Source: Xanthocytophaga flava
Lineage (GTDB): Bacteria > Bacteroidota > Bacteroidia > Cytophagales > 172606-1
Direction: 5' to 3'
Assembly (NCBI GenBank): GCA_030068525.1
Contig: JASJOS010000009.1
Span: 62,001-126,000 of the forward strand
Length of the DNA: 64,000 bases
The position numbers and the translations under genes are program-made. The notes below the pieces were generated by a model. It was not told the origin of the DNA, ran no database searches, and saw nothing but the letters and a program-made list of their open reading frames with translations. This document shows positions 36,352 through 45,367 of the stretch, in pieces. The first letter of the stretch is position 1. Each line of letters begins with the position of its first letter.

Positions 36352-39063
36352 ATGTTCAGAAACTATCTGTCCTTAAAGCTACTATCCATTGCGTTAATGG
36401 CCCTCATGACCACCGCATGCAGTGGGGATAAGGATACAAAAGAATCAGACCTGAAGCAGGTTAGCACAGGAAATCCTAAGCTTGATAAACTTAAACTACC
36501 TGATGGTTTCCGCGCAGAACATCTGTACAGTCCCTCAGAAAATAAGCAAGGTTCATGGGTATCAATGACTTTCGATTCCAAAGGTCGTATGATTGCTTCC
36601 GATCAGTATGGAAGTTTATATAGGTTACAATTGCCACCTGTTGGTGATACAGCTCAGCCAAAGGTAGAAAAGCTCATCATTGGGAACCAACCCGATACGA
36701 TAGTTTCCATGGGGTATGCGCAAGGACTGCTGTATGCTTTTAACAGTTTGTTTGTAATGGTCAACAGCCGGGGAACAGCTAGTGATGAAAACAAAGAGTT
36801 TGATAAGCTGAGTGGCCTTTACCGACTCGAAGACACCGATGGCAACGATCAGTTTGATAAAATTACACTGATGAAACAGCTCAATGGGGATGGAGAACAC
36901 GGACCTCACAGTATTAAACTTTCACCTGACGGCAAGTCGCTGTACATAGTGGCAGGTAACTACACCAATGTTCCTGAAATGGATGCCTATCGATTACCTC
37001 GCAACTGGCAGGAAGATAATATATTTCCCTTGATTAAAGATCCCAGAGGTCATGCCAACGACCGGATGGCGCCCGGTGGCTGGATTGCGAAGGTAGATCC
37101 CGTCACAAACCGCTGGGAGCTGATTAGTGCAGGATTTCGAAATACCTATGATATTGCTTTTGATGATCGGGGTGAATTGTTTGCTTATGACTCCGATATG
37201 GAATGGGACTTTGGTATGCCCTGGTATCGGCCAACCCGCATTCTGCATGTCACCAGTGGCAGTGAGTTTGGCTGGCGTACAGGCAACAGTGTATGGTCTC
37301 CGATGTATCCTGACAACCTGCCAGCTATTCTCAATATTGGACAAGGCTCACCCACCAGTCTGGAATATGGCAGAAAGTCTCATTTTCCGGAAGTCTATCA
37401 GAAATCGTTGTTTGCCTTTGACTGGAGTTTTGGCATTATCTATGCGATTTCAATTGAACCCAATGGTGCTACTTATAATGCAAAAGGAGAAGAGTTTGTT
37501 TCCGGATCACCCTTGCCTTTGACTGATGGTGTTTTTGGCCCGGATGGTTCTCTGTATTTTTTAACGGGAGGGAGAAGACTGGATTCGGATTTATATCGGA
37601 TTAGCTATACAGATGCTAAAAACAAGCCAGCTGATAATACTGTGGTTGCTGAGTTGAATGAAGATACCCGATTACGAAGAAGCTTGGAGCAGCAGTATCA
37701 TGGAAAGCCACAGCCTGGTGCTGTAGAGGCTGCCTGGCCTAATCTGAAGCATAAAGACCGATATATTCGCTATGCTGCCCGCATTGCCATAGAACACCAG
37801 CCAGTAAGTGAGTGGCAGCAACGAGCCCTGAACGAGACTGATGCCCAAACAGTGATTGAATCCATGATAGCACTAGCTCGTCAGGGCAAAAAGGATACAA
37901 AGACTGCCGTGTTAGAGGCACTTATCCGCATTGACTACAGTAAATTATCTGAACAGCAGCAAGTGGATCTGTTACGGGCCTTTGAGCTGGTTTTTGCCCG
38001 GATGGGAAAGCCAGAAGGCAAAATAAAAGAAGAGGTAGTGAATTATTTAAATCCGCATTACCCCGCTCAGACAAATACAGTGAACCGTTCACTGAGCAAG
38101 GTGCTGGTGTATATAGAGGCACCTGGAGCTGTAGAAAAAACATTGGCTTTGTTGGAAAAAGCAAAAGACGATGCTAGTGAGAAAACGGTAAGTAATTCTT
38201 CCGATCTGATCCTAAGAAATCCACAGTATGGATTAGATATTGCAGGAATGCTGGCTAAAGTACCACCTGCCCAGCAAACCTATCTGGCTACTGTGCTGAG
38301 TACAGCAAAAACAGGCTGGACTCCAGAATTATACGAGAAGTATTTTGCCTGGTTTAAGAAAGCATTCGGGTATAAAGGTGGCATGAGCTATATTGGCTTT
38401 ATCAATAAAGCACGTGAGTCAGCTTTAGCCAATGTACCTAAAAATAAGTTTGATCATTACAATAAGCTGTCTGGAGGCGATTTGGTCACTCAGTCAGGGA
38501 ATGAATTGGCTACTCTGATTTCACCCAAAGGCCCCGGTAGAGACTGGAGTGTAGAAGAGGCCAAAGCTGTTATCGATAGTGGATTAATCAATCGGAATTT
38601 TGAAAATGGAAAGAACATGTTTGCTGCTGTGCTTTGCCAGTCCTGCCATGCCATGCGGGGTGAAGGTGGAACTATTGGCCCTGACCTGACACAGTTAGGT
38701 ACCCGGTTTTCTACAGACGATATGCTGGAGCATATCATTGATCCCAACAAAGAAGTTTCGGATCAGTATGCATCTACTGTATATACCTTGAAGGACGGCA
38801 GTTCTGTTTTGGGTCGTCAGACCAATGAAAATAAGACTACGTTCTTTATTTCTCAAAACCCTTTTGCGCCTGATGTAATCCGGGAAATTCCCAAAAAGGA
38901 TGTGGTCAGTGTTAAAATTGCCCGTTCTTCCATTATGATGCCTGGATTAATTAACCGACTCAATCCGGAAGAATTGAAAGACCTGCTGGCTTTCCTGATG
39001 GCAGGAGGTAATAAAGAAAGTCCGGTATACACAAAAAATAACCAGACAGCCCAACGTAAATAG
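36352..39063 (+). CDS. PVC-type heme-binding cytochrome c lipoprotein
   Basis: This 903-residue lipoprotein (lipid Cys23) has a sorbosone-dehydrogenase-like beta-propeller at about 45-445 ('LKLPDGFRAEHLYSP'), a helical HEAT-like middle, and a C-terminal cytochrome c domain with the heme site C762-x-x-C765-H766 and 'GPDLTQLGTRFS', ending in 'LNPEELKDLLAFLMAGG'. It probably oxidises a sugar or other alcohol in the periplasm and passes electrons to the heme. The next gene, 30 bp on, encodes a DUF1080 protein, a common partner. ATG 36352 begins the lipoprotein signal; the earlier start at 36271 does not. Confidence 0.92.
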   Translation: MFRNYLSLKLLSIALMALMTTACSGDKDTKESDLKQVSTGNPKLDKLKLPDGFRAEHLYSPSENKQGSWVSMTFDSKGRMIASDQYGSLYRLQLPPVGDTAQPKVEKLIIGNQPDTIVSMGYAQGLLYAFNSLFVMVNSRGTASDENKEFDKLSGLYRLEDTDGNDQFDKITLMKQLNGDGEHGPHSIKLSPDGKSLYIVAGNYTNVPEMDAYRLPRNWQEDNIFPLIKDPRGHANDRMAPGGWIAKVDPVTNRWELISAGFRNTYDIAFDDRGELFAYDSDMEWDFGMPWYRPTRILHVTSGSEFGWRTGNSVWSPMYPDNLPAILNIGQGSPTSLEYGRKSHFPEVYQKSLFAFDWSFGIIYAISIEPNGATYNAKGEEFVSGSPLPLTDGVFGPDGSLYFLTGGRRLDSDLYRISYTDAKNKPADNTVVAELNEDTRLRRSLEQQYHGKPQPGAVEAAWPNLKHKDRYIRYAARIAIEHQPVSEWQQRALNETDAQTVIESMIALARQGKKDTKTAVLEALIRIDYSKLSEQQQVDLLRAFELVFARMGKPEGKIKEEVVNYLNPHYPAQTNTVNRSLSKVLVYIEAPGAVEKTLALLEKAKDDASEKTVSNSSDLILRNPQYGLDIAGMLAKVPPAQQTYLATVLSTAKTGWTPELYEKYFAWFKKAFGYKGGMSYIGFINKARESALANVPKNKFDHYNKLSGGDLVTQSGNELATLISPKGPGRDWSVEEAKAVIDSGLINRNFENGKNMFAAVLCQSCHAMRGEGGTIGPDLTQLGTRFSTDDMLEHIIDPNKEVSDQYASTVYTLKDGSSVLGRQTNENKTTFFISQNPFAPDVIREIPKKDVVSVKIARSSIMMPGLINRLNPEELKDLLAFLMAGGNKESPVYTKNNQTAQRK

Positions 39064-39093
39064 CCTTTATCCATTCTGAAAGCGACTAGTCCT

Positions 39094-39894
39094 ATGATAA
39101 AAAGAATAAAACTACCTCTCTATCTGGCAACGGCTATCCTTAGTGTGTTGCTGGCTGGAATGGGTAAAACTCCTGTTTTTAGCCAAACTAAGGCAGACAA
39201 ATCAAGCCCGAAAAAAGATAAAGAGGGTTTTGTATCCATATTTGATGGAAAAACACTCAATGGTTGGGAGGGAGATGCCAGCTACTGGCGAGTAGAAAAT
39301 GGGAGTTTAGTAGGTGAAATCACCCCTGAGAAACCGTTGAAAACTAACTCATTTATCATCTGGAGAGATGGAAAGCCTGGAGATTTCGAACTGAAAGGGC
39401 AATTTCGGATCACAAAATCCGGTAACTCAGGCATTAATTACCGGAGTGAGCAACTGCAACAAATTCCCTTCGCTCTCAAAGGTTATCAGGCCGATATTGA
39501 TGGAAATAACCACTACACAGGGCAGAATTATGAGGAACGGGCCCGAACAACATTGGCTTACCGGGGGCAGAAAACAACCATTGAGCCACTGGCGCATCCC
39601 TCTGCAAATTTGTCGGATGATGTAGAAAACAATGCGTGGAAGGGTCTACATGTAACGGATTCAATTGGTACGGCAGAATCTTTGAAAAATGTAGTCAAAA
39701 GCGAAGAGTGGAATGAGATTCATCTGGTAATCAAAGGGAACCGTCTGCAGCATTACATCAATGGGCTGCTCATCAGCGATGTAACGGACAATGACACGGC
39801 CAATCGTAAAATGGCAGGATTGTTGGGTATGCAGGTGCATGTGGGTCCACCCATGAAAGTAGAATACCGTAATCTGCGGTTGAAAAACCTGTAA
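39094..39894 (+). CDS. DUF1080 protein (3-keto-disaccharide hydrolase family)
   Basis: This 266-residue exported protein has a signal peptide at about 1-30, then a concanavalin-like DUF1080 fold (about 45-265) starting 'FVSIFDGKTLNGWEGDASYWRVENGSLVGE' and ending with 'GLLGMQVHVGPPMKVEYRNLRLK'. Family members act as 3-keto-glycoside hydrolases, cleaving sugars after oxidation at C3. That fits co-transcription with the oxidoreductase-like cytochrome upstream: one gene would oxidise and the other cleave. The substrate is unknown. Confidence 0.92.
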   Translation: MIKRIKLPLYLATAILSVLLAGMGKTPVFSQTKADKSSPKKDKEGFVSIFDGKTLNGWEGDASYWRVENGSLVGEITPEKPLKTNSFIIWRDGKPGDFELKGQFRITKSGNSGINYRSEQLQQIPFALKGYQADIDGNNHYTGQNYEERARTTLAYRGQKTTIEPLAHPSANLSDDVENNAWKGLHVTDSIGTAESLKNVVKSEEWNEIHLVIKGNRLQHYINGLLISDVTDNDTANRKMAGLLGMQVHVGPPMKVEYRNLRLKNL

Positions 39895-40007
39895 ATGATT
39901 CATTAGACTTATTAGGTATAAGTAGATAAACATTCCTGAATGAAACACAGAGTAGAGCGATTTGTTTGACTAGGAATGCTATTTCAATCAAACATAACAA
40001 TACATGG

Positions 40008-40035
40008 AAAGCTGATCTTCTGTAGGATCGGCTTT
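40008..40035 (+). terminator. Intrinsic terminator of the cytochrome/DUF1080 operon
   Basis: A 10-bp stem (40008-40017 with 40026-40035, one G-T pair) with an 8-nt loop is followed by ATATTTTC. It lies about 115 bp after the DUF1080 stop. Confidence 0.75.
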
Positions 40036-40076
40036 ATATTTTCATCTAAGTATAATAAAGTCTATAAATACTAATT

Positions 40077-40829
40077 ATGAGTATAAATAAAGATATTAAT
40101 AATTGTGCTTTTTTAAAGAAATCATCTTTGTTATTACTATTTCTGTTTATAGAGATGTCAGTATGTTTGGGTCAGAGCAATCTAAAACCCATTGATCAAA
40201 ACTATATTAATCGTACAATATCTACTGAACAGACCTTTTGGAAATTTGTGAAGCAATATGATTTTAAAGATTATAAAAAGCAAGGTGTTAGTATAAGTGA
40301 TTATATCTTATGGCTTTTGCAGATGGAAGGATGTTCTAATATTGCTTATTTTGTCAATGATTGTTTTGGATGGGATAGCGTAGCCACGCTTAAAACGTAT
40401 CCTCCGCTTTCTCCTGAGATTGAGAATGCCAGCTTCTCTCAACGTATTGAGCTGGTTAAGCAAGCATATACCTATATTATAGCTAATAGACAACAGCTAA
40501 AAAAGAAAACTTATTTAAAAATAGAAGATCTGAATTGTATTCATATCCAACTTATTTATGATGTGGTTTATATCCAACGTACTACCCAAAATAAAGATGT
40601 AGATAAGGTAGTAGATGTGCTAACTAGTATATATGACCGTATGAATAGAGAAGAAGAATCTAATGTACAACTAGATATGGTACTAGATATCCTTCGTACA
40701 GGTAAAAGTAGTGAAGCACTTGCTTTTTGCAAAGGAAAACATTTTAAGTCTGATACCTTTAAAGAAGATGATCGGATTCGAAAAGCATATGAAAAGGCTG
40801 GAGATACAAATTATAGGAAGTACCTATAA
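40077..40829 (+). CDS. Secreted protein of unknown function
   Basis: This 250-residue protein has a signal peptide at about 1-32 (KKSSLLLLFLFIEMSVCLGQS). The mature part is mostly helical and rich in Lys, Asp and Tyr, with Cys in 'EGCSNIAYFVNDCFGW'. I recognise no family. The gene is clearly more AT-rich than its neighbours, which may mean recent transfer. It is a lone gene with its own flanking spacers. Confidence 0.75.
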   Translation: MSINKDINNCAFLKKSSLLLLFLFIEMSVCLGQSNLKPIDQNYINRTISTEQTFWKFVKQYDFKDYKKQGVSISDYILWLLQMEGCSNIAYFVNDCFGWDSVATLKTYPPLSPEIENASFSQRIELVKQAYTYIIANRQQLKKKTYLKIEDLNCIHIQLIYDVVYIQRTTQNKDVDKVVDVLTSIYDRMNREEESNVQLDMVLDILRTGKSSEALAFCKGKHFKSDTFKEDDRIRKAYEKAGDTNYRKYL

Positions 40830-41000
40830 TACCTTTTGTCTAAGTTCTAAAAGGTCTCTAAAATTTTTTATCTATACAGCTTGCTGAAAATTACGCTGCC
40901 AGCATACTGCAGATATCATCAAAATCTGATACTATTAGCATAGCTATCTGGCTCTGATGGCTACATGTAAAAGTAAAAATTAATCAAAGTAAAAAGATCT

Positions 41001-42848
41001 ATGGATCTATATCATCAAAAGATTGCTCAGTATCAGGATACTCTTACAAAAACGGAAGCAGAATTAGGTCGTCTTTCTTTGCTACGGATAGCTGTTTTTC
41101 TGGCTTCTGCCATCGTTGTGGTTATACTGGCAAACAACAGAGCATTAGCTCCATTGCTCATTGTGGCTCCGGTTTGTTTGGTTGCGTTGGGTATAATGAT
41201 TAAACGTTACAATGCATTGCTTTATGTAAAGAAGCAAACGGCCTTTCTTAAAGAATTGAATGAGCAGGAAGCAGCCAGGTCAAGCAATCGATTGTCTGAT
41301 TTTCCCACAGGAGATGTCTTTGTCAATAGAGAACATCCTTATGCGGCTGATCTGGATGTTTTTGGGAAACATTCCCTTTTTCAACTGATCAATCGGACAA
41401 CAACCGAATCCGGAAGCATGCGTCTGGCTGAATGGCTATCCGAACCCGCTGCGAATACTAGTATTCTGGAAAGGCAACAGGCTGTAAAAGAACTGACTCC
41501 AAAGCTGGAATGGCGACAGGACTTCCAGGCAGCAGGTATGCATCACCAGAATGCAAAAAGCGATTATGCCAAACTGCTTGCCTGGGTAGAAAAACCAGAG
41601 GTATTGCTTCCTCATCGAACGAAACATTTGGTGACGGCAATTTCACTTGGTGTCCTGACTGCTGTTGCCACAGTCTATGCACTGGCTAATATCTTTAGTT
41701 CGACAGCCTTGCTGGATATGATTCCTTTACTAGTACTTCTGGTAATCAATTTTTTTGTGTTAAAAAAAGTAGGACCTCTGGCAGAAGAGACTATTGACAA
41801 TACACACCAGAATGTAAAAATACTGGCAGGATATCAGGCTTTGATTACCCGAATTGAAACAGAACAGTTTCATGCCCGACTGCTGGTTCAGCTACATTCT
41901 GTTTTTAGTCAGAACAACTATTCTGCCGCACAGGAAATCGACAAACTAAAAAATATACTGGATGTATTTAAGCTAAGAGGCACCAGAGCCAATCCAGTAG
42001 GAAGAAATCCTTTTTATACTGTCTATTTTAACACCTTCTGGCTGCTGGATATTTATCTGATCCTTCAGACAGAAAAGTGGAAGCACAAAAACAGGAATTT
42101 TCTTAAAGAATGGATTTCGTCTGTCAGTGAGTTTGAGGTTTTGAATAGTATAGCAGGTTTTGCTTACTCCAATCCTTCCTTTACCTTTCCTCAGATACAG
42201 GATGAACTCTATGTGATTGAGTTTACAACATTGGGCCATCCCTTACTACCTACTGAACGAAGAATTTGCAATGATTTTACTTTAAAGGGTAGGGGAGAGA
42301 TTGCTGTTATTACCGGATCTAACATGGCCGGGAAAAGTACATTTCTGAGAACTGTTGGCCTCAATCTGGTTCTGGCTTTAATGGGTGCTCCCTGTTGTGC
42401 CCAATCCGGGCGAGTGTCTAATATGATGTTATTTACAAGTATGCGTACACAGGATAATCTCGAAGAAGGGGTATCTTCGTTTTATGCAGAGCTCAAGCGA
42501 ATAGAACAATTACTGAAATTATTGGAGCAGCAGCAACCGTTATTCTTTTTATTGGATGAGATCTTTAAAGGAACCAACTCCCAGGATCGATATAGAGGAG
42601 GTGTTTCTCTAATCAGACAATTAAACGAACTCAATGCTTTTGGTATTATTTCGACACACGATCTGGAACTGGCAAAGCTAGCCGCCAACCATATGATTGT
42701 TGCCAACTACAGTTTCAACAGTGCCATTCGGGAAGGTAAAATGATATTTGACTATACCCTTACTGATGGGATCTGTACTGACTTCAATGCAAGTGAATTA
42801 ATGAAGAAGAGTGGCATCCGAATTCTTTCAGATATTGAGCAATTGTGA
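41001..42848 (+). CDS. Membrane-anchored MutS-like ATPase
   Basis: This 615-residue protein has two pairs of membrane spans (about 25-67 and 210-252) and a C-terminal MutS-type ATPase (about 400-600) with Walker A GSNMAGKST at 439-447, Walker B ending Asp519-Glu520 in 'FFLLDEIFKGTNS', and the 'GIISTHDLELA' switch. The MutS mismatch-binding and connector domains are missing; only lever/core-like helices (about 255-390) precede the ATPase. It is therefore unlikely to act in classical mismatch repair. Related membrane MutS-like proteins occur across Bacteroidota with no known role. Confidence 0.92.
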   Translation: MDLYHQKIAQYQDTLTKTEAELGRLSLLRIAVFLASAIVVVILANNRALAPLLIVAPVCLVALGIMIKRYNALLYVKKQTAFLKELNEQEAARSSNRLSDFPTGDVFVNREHPYAADLDVFGKHSLFQLINRTTTESGSMRLAEWLSEPAANTSILERQQAVKELTPKLEWRQDFQAAGMHHQNAKSDYAKLLAWVEKPEVLLPHRTKHLVTAISLGVLTAVATVYALANIFSSTALLDMIPLLVLLVINFFVLKKVGPLAEETIDNTHQNVKILAGYQALITRIETEQFHARLLVQLHSVFSQNNYSAAQEIDKLKNILDVFKLRGTRANPVGRNPFYTVYFNTFWLLDIYLILQTEKWKHKNRNFLKEWISSVSEFEVLNSIAGFAYSNPSFTFPQIQDELYVIEFTTLGHPLLPTERRICNDFTLKGRGEIAVITGSNMAGKSTFLRTVGLNLVLALMGAPCCAQSGRVSNMMLFTSMRTQDNLEEGVSSFYAELKRIEQLLKLLEQQQPLFFLLDEIFKGTNSQDRYRGGVSLIRQLNELNAFGIISTHDLELAKLAANHMIVANYSFNSAIREGKMIFDYTLTDGICTDFNASELMKKSGIRILSDIEQL

Positions 42849-43049
42849 CGAGGTTAACTGCTCGGAAATCGGAAGTTACTTTATTTATAAGACTTTTTTG
42901 ATTGTGCATGCTGGAATAAATAAATTGTTTCTAAAGTTTAGAGTGCTATAGAAGCAATTTATTATCATGAAGATCATGTGATAATACTGAGAGGAAAATC
43001 GTAAAATTACCTAAAAAATCGTCTGCTAACTTTTACAAAGTAACACTCA

Positions 43050-43745
43050 ATGAAAACAGTCTCTACCAGCTATTTAATATCGAATTTGTATGTCTTGGTT
43101 AGTATCCTATTACTTTCTTCTTGTAAGAAAGACGAGGAGCCTGTCCTGTTATATCCCTCTATTTATCATACTAAAGAAATTTTTGTTACTTCTGATGTCC
43201 GTCTTTTTACAAAACAAGGTGAAGTAAAAGATCAAGCCATTATTACTGATTTTACAAATCGTTTCCATGAGCCTTGGGATTTTATTAAACCTAAGTCAGG
43301 GGTAATTGCTTCTAGTGATAGAGATACTGTAAAGATTCTGGCAAAGGATAATGCTAAGATAGGTCGTTATGCAGGAAATTTTCATGTAGAGTTTCATGAT
43401 AACATGATCTATTTTGTACCTCAGGATACTGCAAGATTTGAGGTAGATTACATGTATGAGTTAATGCTGGCTATTCAAAAATATAAGCCTTTGTACGAAA
43501 ACAGATTCCCTGTTTCTACTTCATCAGGATATAAAACTATTGCTCAAAGTGTAGTAGGTAGCTACGCAAAGTATACTTCCAGCCAATTAACGTTTCCTAT
43601 GCTTTCTTTTCTGCTTACACAACGTGGAGGGTATAGTTATTACTCAATAAGATATAATAATTCCTTTGACCCTACAGGATATAAAGCCTTGAATACAGGA
43701 GATACACTGGTTGTTCAGGAGTCTGAGTTGATATATGAAAAATAA
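43050..43745 (+). CDS. Lipoprotein of unknown function
   Basis: This 231-residue protein has a lipoprotein signal with Cys25 (LLLSSC, followed by KKDEEP). The rest is a mixed alpha/beta sequence with no recognised motif. It is a single AT-rich gene followed by a strong hairpin. It is a real gene by its signal, length and separate terminator, but the function is unknown. Confidence 0.8.
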   Translation: MKTVSTSYLISNLYVLVSILLLSSCKKDEEPVLLYPSIYHTKEIFVTSDVRLFTKQGEVKDQAIITDFTNRFHEPWDFIKPKSGVIASSDRDTVKILAKDNAKIGRYAGNFHVEFHDNMIYFVPQDTARFEVDYMYELMLAIQKYKPLYENRFPVSTSSGYKTIAQSVVGSYAKYTSSQLTFPMLSFLLTQRGGYSYYSIRYNNSFDPTGYKALNTGDTLVVQESELIYEK

Positions 43746-43789
43746 AGATATCGTTTACTTATGTTTATAGGTAAATGTGCATCTAATCT

Positions 43790-43843
43790 AGTAAATAGCC
43801 CTTATACAACAAAAATAAGCTGGTTGTATAAGGGCTATTTACT
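43790..43843. terminator. Long perfect hairpin
   Basis: A perfect 21-bp stem (43790-43810 with 43823-43843) with a 12-nt loop follows the unknown lipoprotein gene. There is no T-run after the stem. It could end or protect the lipoprotein mRNA. Confidence 0.7.
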
Positions 43844-43967
43844 GAAGCAGGCTGTATTAAGTCCCATGGTTTATCTTCATAAATTTGCAGAGAAGGCTGG
43901 AGCAGATCTTTGATTTGTCTTTTGAACTCATTTGAATGTAGAAACCACGTAAAAATTGAATGAAAAT

Positions 43968-44450
43968 ATGAATTTCAGAAATGCAACTATCGATGATTTA
44001 GAATTGATATATCAGATTGAAAATATATGTTTCCCTCTCAATGAAGCGGCATCTTTGGATTCTTTTTCAAAACGACTTCAGATTTTTCCTCAACACTTTT
44101 GGCTACTGGAAGACAAAGGAAAGCTTATTGGCTATATCAATGGCATGGTAACAAATAATCAAACAATTGTAGACGAGATGTTTGCTCAGGCAGAGTTGCA
44201 CAATGAGAATGGGGCCTGGCAATCTGTTTTTGGGATTGCGGTATTGCCAGAGTATAGGAATAATGGGTATGGGGGTAAATTAATCAATTTCCTTATTGAG
44301 AAAGCAAAAGAGCAAAACAGAGCTGGCATTACATTGACTTGTAAAGAATACTTAATTTCATACTATGAGAAATTTGGATTTGCAGATTTAGGTATATCCC
44401 AATCTGTACATGGTGGAGAAGTCTGGCATGACATGATTCTAAAGTTCTGA
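43968..44450 (+). CDS. GNAT-family N-acetyltransferase
   Basis: This 160-residue protein has the GNAT fold: beta strand 4 and the acetyl-CoA loop in 'VFGIAVLPEYRNNGYGGKLINFLIEKA' (about 88-115), and the C-terminal 'YYEKFGFADLG'. The N-terminal 'MNFRNATIDDLELIYQIE' is typical. It transfers an acetyl group from acetyl-CoA to an unknown amine. ATG 43968 is preferred over a TTG four codons upstream. Confidence 0.92.
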   Translation: MNFRNATIDDLELIYQIENICFPLNEAASLDSFSKRLQIFPQHFWLLEDKGKLIGYINGMVTNNQTIVDEMFAQAELHNENGAWQSVFGIAVLPEYRNNGYGGKLINFLIEKAKEQNRAGITLTCKEYLISYYEKFGFADLGISQSVHGGEVWHDMILKF

Positions 44451-44546
44451 CCTTAGGAAATAGTTTTTTCTCTATATGAATGAAAGATAACTAATACATA
44501 AGACTATCTCGTATAGGATCAACTTTGTTATTTTCTTCTTTAGGAA

Positions 44547-44762
44547 TTAGGATGATTTATGAATATATAGACGCCAGGCTGTAACAATCAAATTCCCTAC
44601 TACAACTCCCAGAGGTACTCCTACAAGATGCCACATCAACATGCAAATTCCTGCTCCACAAGCACCTGATGATTGGCAATCTTCCGCTGCAAGTGTTGAG
44701 ATAATAAATGTAGACCCGAAAATTCCAATAAGAGTACCTAAAAGTGTATCTGTTTTTTTCAT
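44547..44762 (-). CDS. Small membrane protein
   Basis: This 71-residue protein has two hydrophobic spans (about 8-26 and 38-62) joined by a Cys-rich loop (CQSSGACGAGIC). It starts with a good ATG and ends in a positively charged tail, as expected for a small inner-membrane protein. No family is recognised. It is a lone gene on the minus strand, so its reality rests on composition and topology. Confidence 0.6.
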   Translation of the reverse strand: MKKTDTLLGTLIGIFGSTFIISTLAAEDCQSSGACGAGICMLMWHLVGVPLGVVVGNLIVTAWRLYIHKSS

Positions 44763-44953
44763 GGTTTGTGTATTGATCCTATATATACGTGTATTAGATG
44801 AATGATAACCATTATTTTACCATATAACAATTTTTCTTCCAGATTCTTATTGACTGTTCTGTTTTAGAGTATAATGATCTTCTATATTAATAGTAAACAA
44901 GTAAATCGATTTGTAAGGATATACATGATTCACCCAAATGTTGGATATGAGTA

Positions 44954-44993
44954 AAACCCAAGCCTATGGTTTTGAAAATGTAGGCTTGGGTTT
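44954..44993. terminator. Intrinsic terminator-like hairpin
   Basis: A perfect 13-bp stem (44954-44966 with 44981-44993) is followed by ATTTTTG on the plus strand and TTTTAC on the minus strand. It may catch read-through from the GH92 gene or from the plus-strand GNAT gene. Confidence 0.7.
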
Positions 44994-45116
44994 ATTTTTG
45001 AGAACTATCTCTTCCTGCATTTCTTACTTGTCCCTTACATTATTCTACTTGCGGCTTCTTCATTTTTGCTTGTTTGCAAATTCGGTTTATAATCCAGAAC
45101 ATTTCTCTTCCTATCG

Positions 45117-45310
45117 TCGTGTCACTTTTTTGCTTGCCCAAAAAAGTAACCCAAAAAGGGCACTTTTCTCCGATCCTTCCCCCCGCAAGGCCAAAGGCCA
45201 ACCTCGCGGAGAAAAGATTGCCAACGCACCTATACGACCAAACGCGATTGAAGGCATCACAATTCTCTTTGTGACTACTTTGTTTCTCTTTTTTAAAGGA
45301 TGTGATATTG
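45117..45310. repeat. Probable dispersed intergenic repeat
   Basis: The block differs from its AT-rich surroundings. It holds an inner hairpin, ACTTTTTTG/CAAAAAAGT (45124-45132 with 45139-45147), and arms TTTTCTCCG and CGGAGAAAA around a GC-rich core. All frames give Lys/Arg-rich peptides such as 'LLFWASKKVTRR' that I associate with spurious ORFs annotated repeatedly in related genomes. Only one copy is in this window, so the repeat status needs a genome comparison. Confidence 0.45.
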
Positions 45311-45367
45311 TTTTCTCCAAAACTCGGGATGACTTATGTTTCCTTCTCCATCCATTTTTACAAACCA

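Larger units (their letters stand above)
44763..45367. other. Intergenic region with hairpin and dispersed repeat
   Basis: This 605-bp stretch lies between the small membrane protein and the second GH92 gene. It contains a strong hairpin (44954-44993) and a GC-richer block (45117-45310) that looks like a dispersed repeat. ORFs crossing the block are not convincing genes. Confidence 0.6.
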
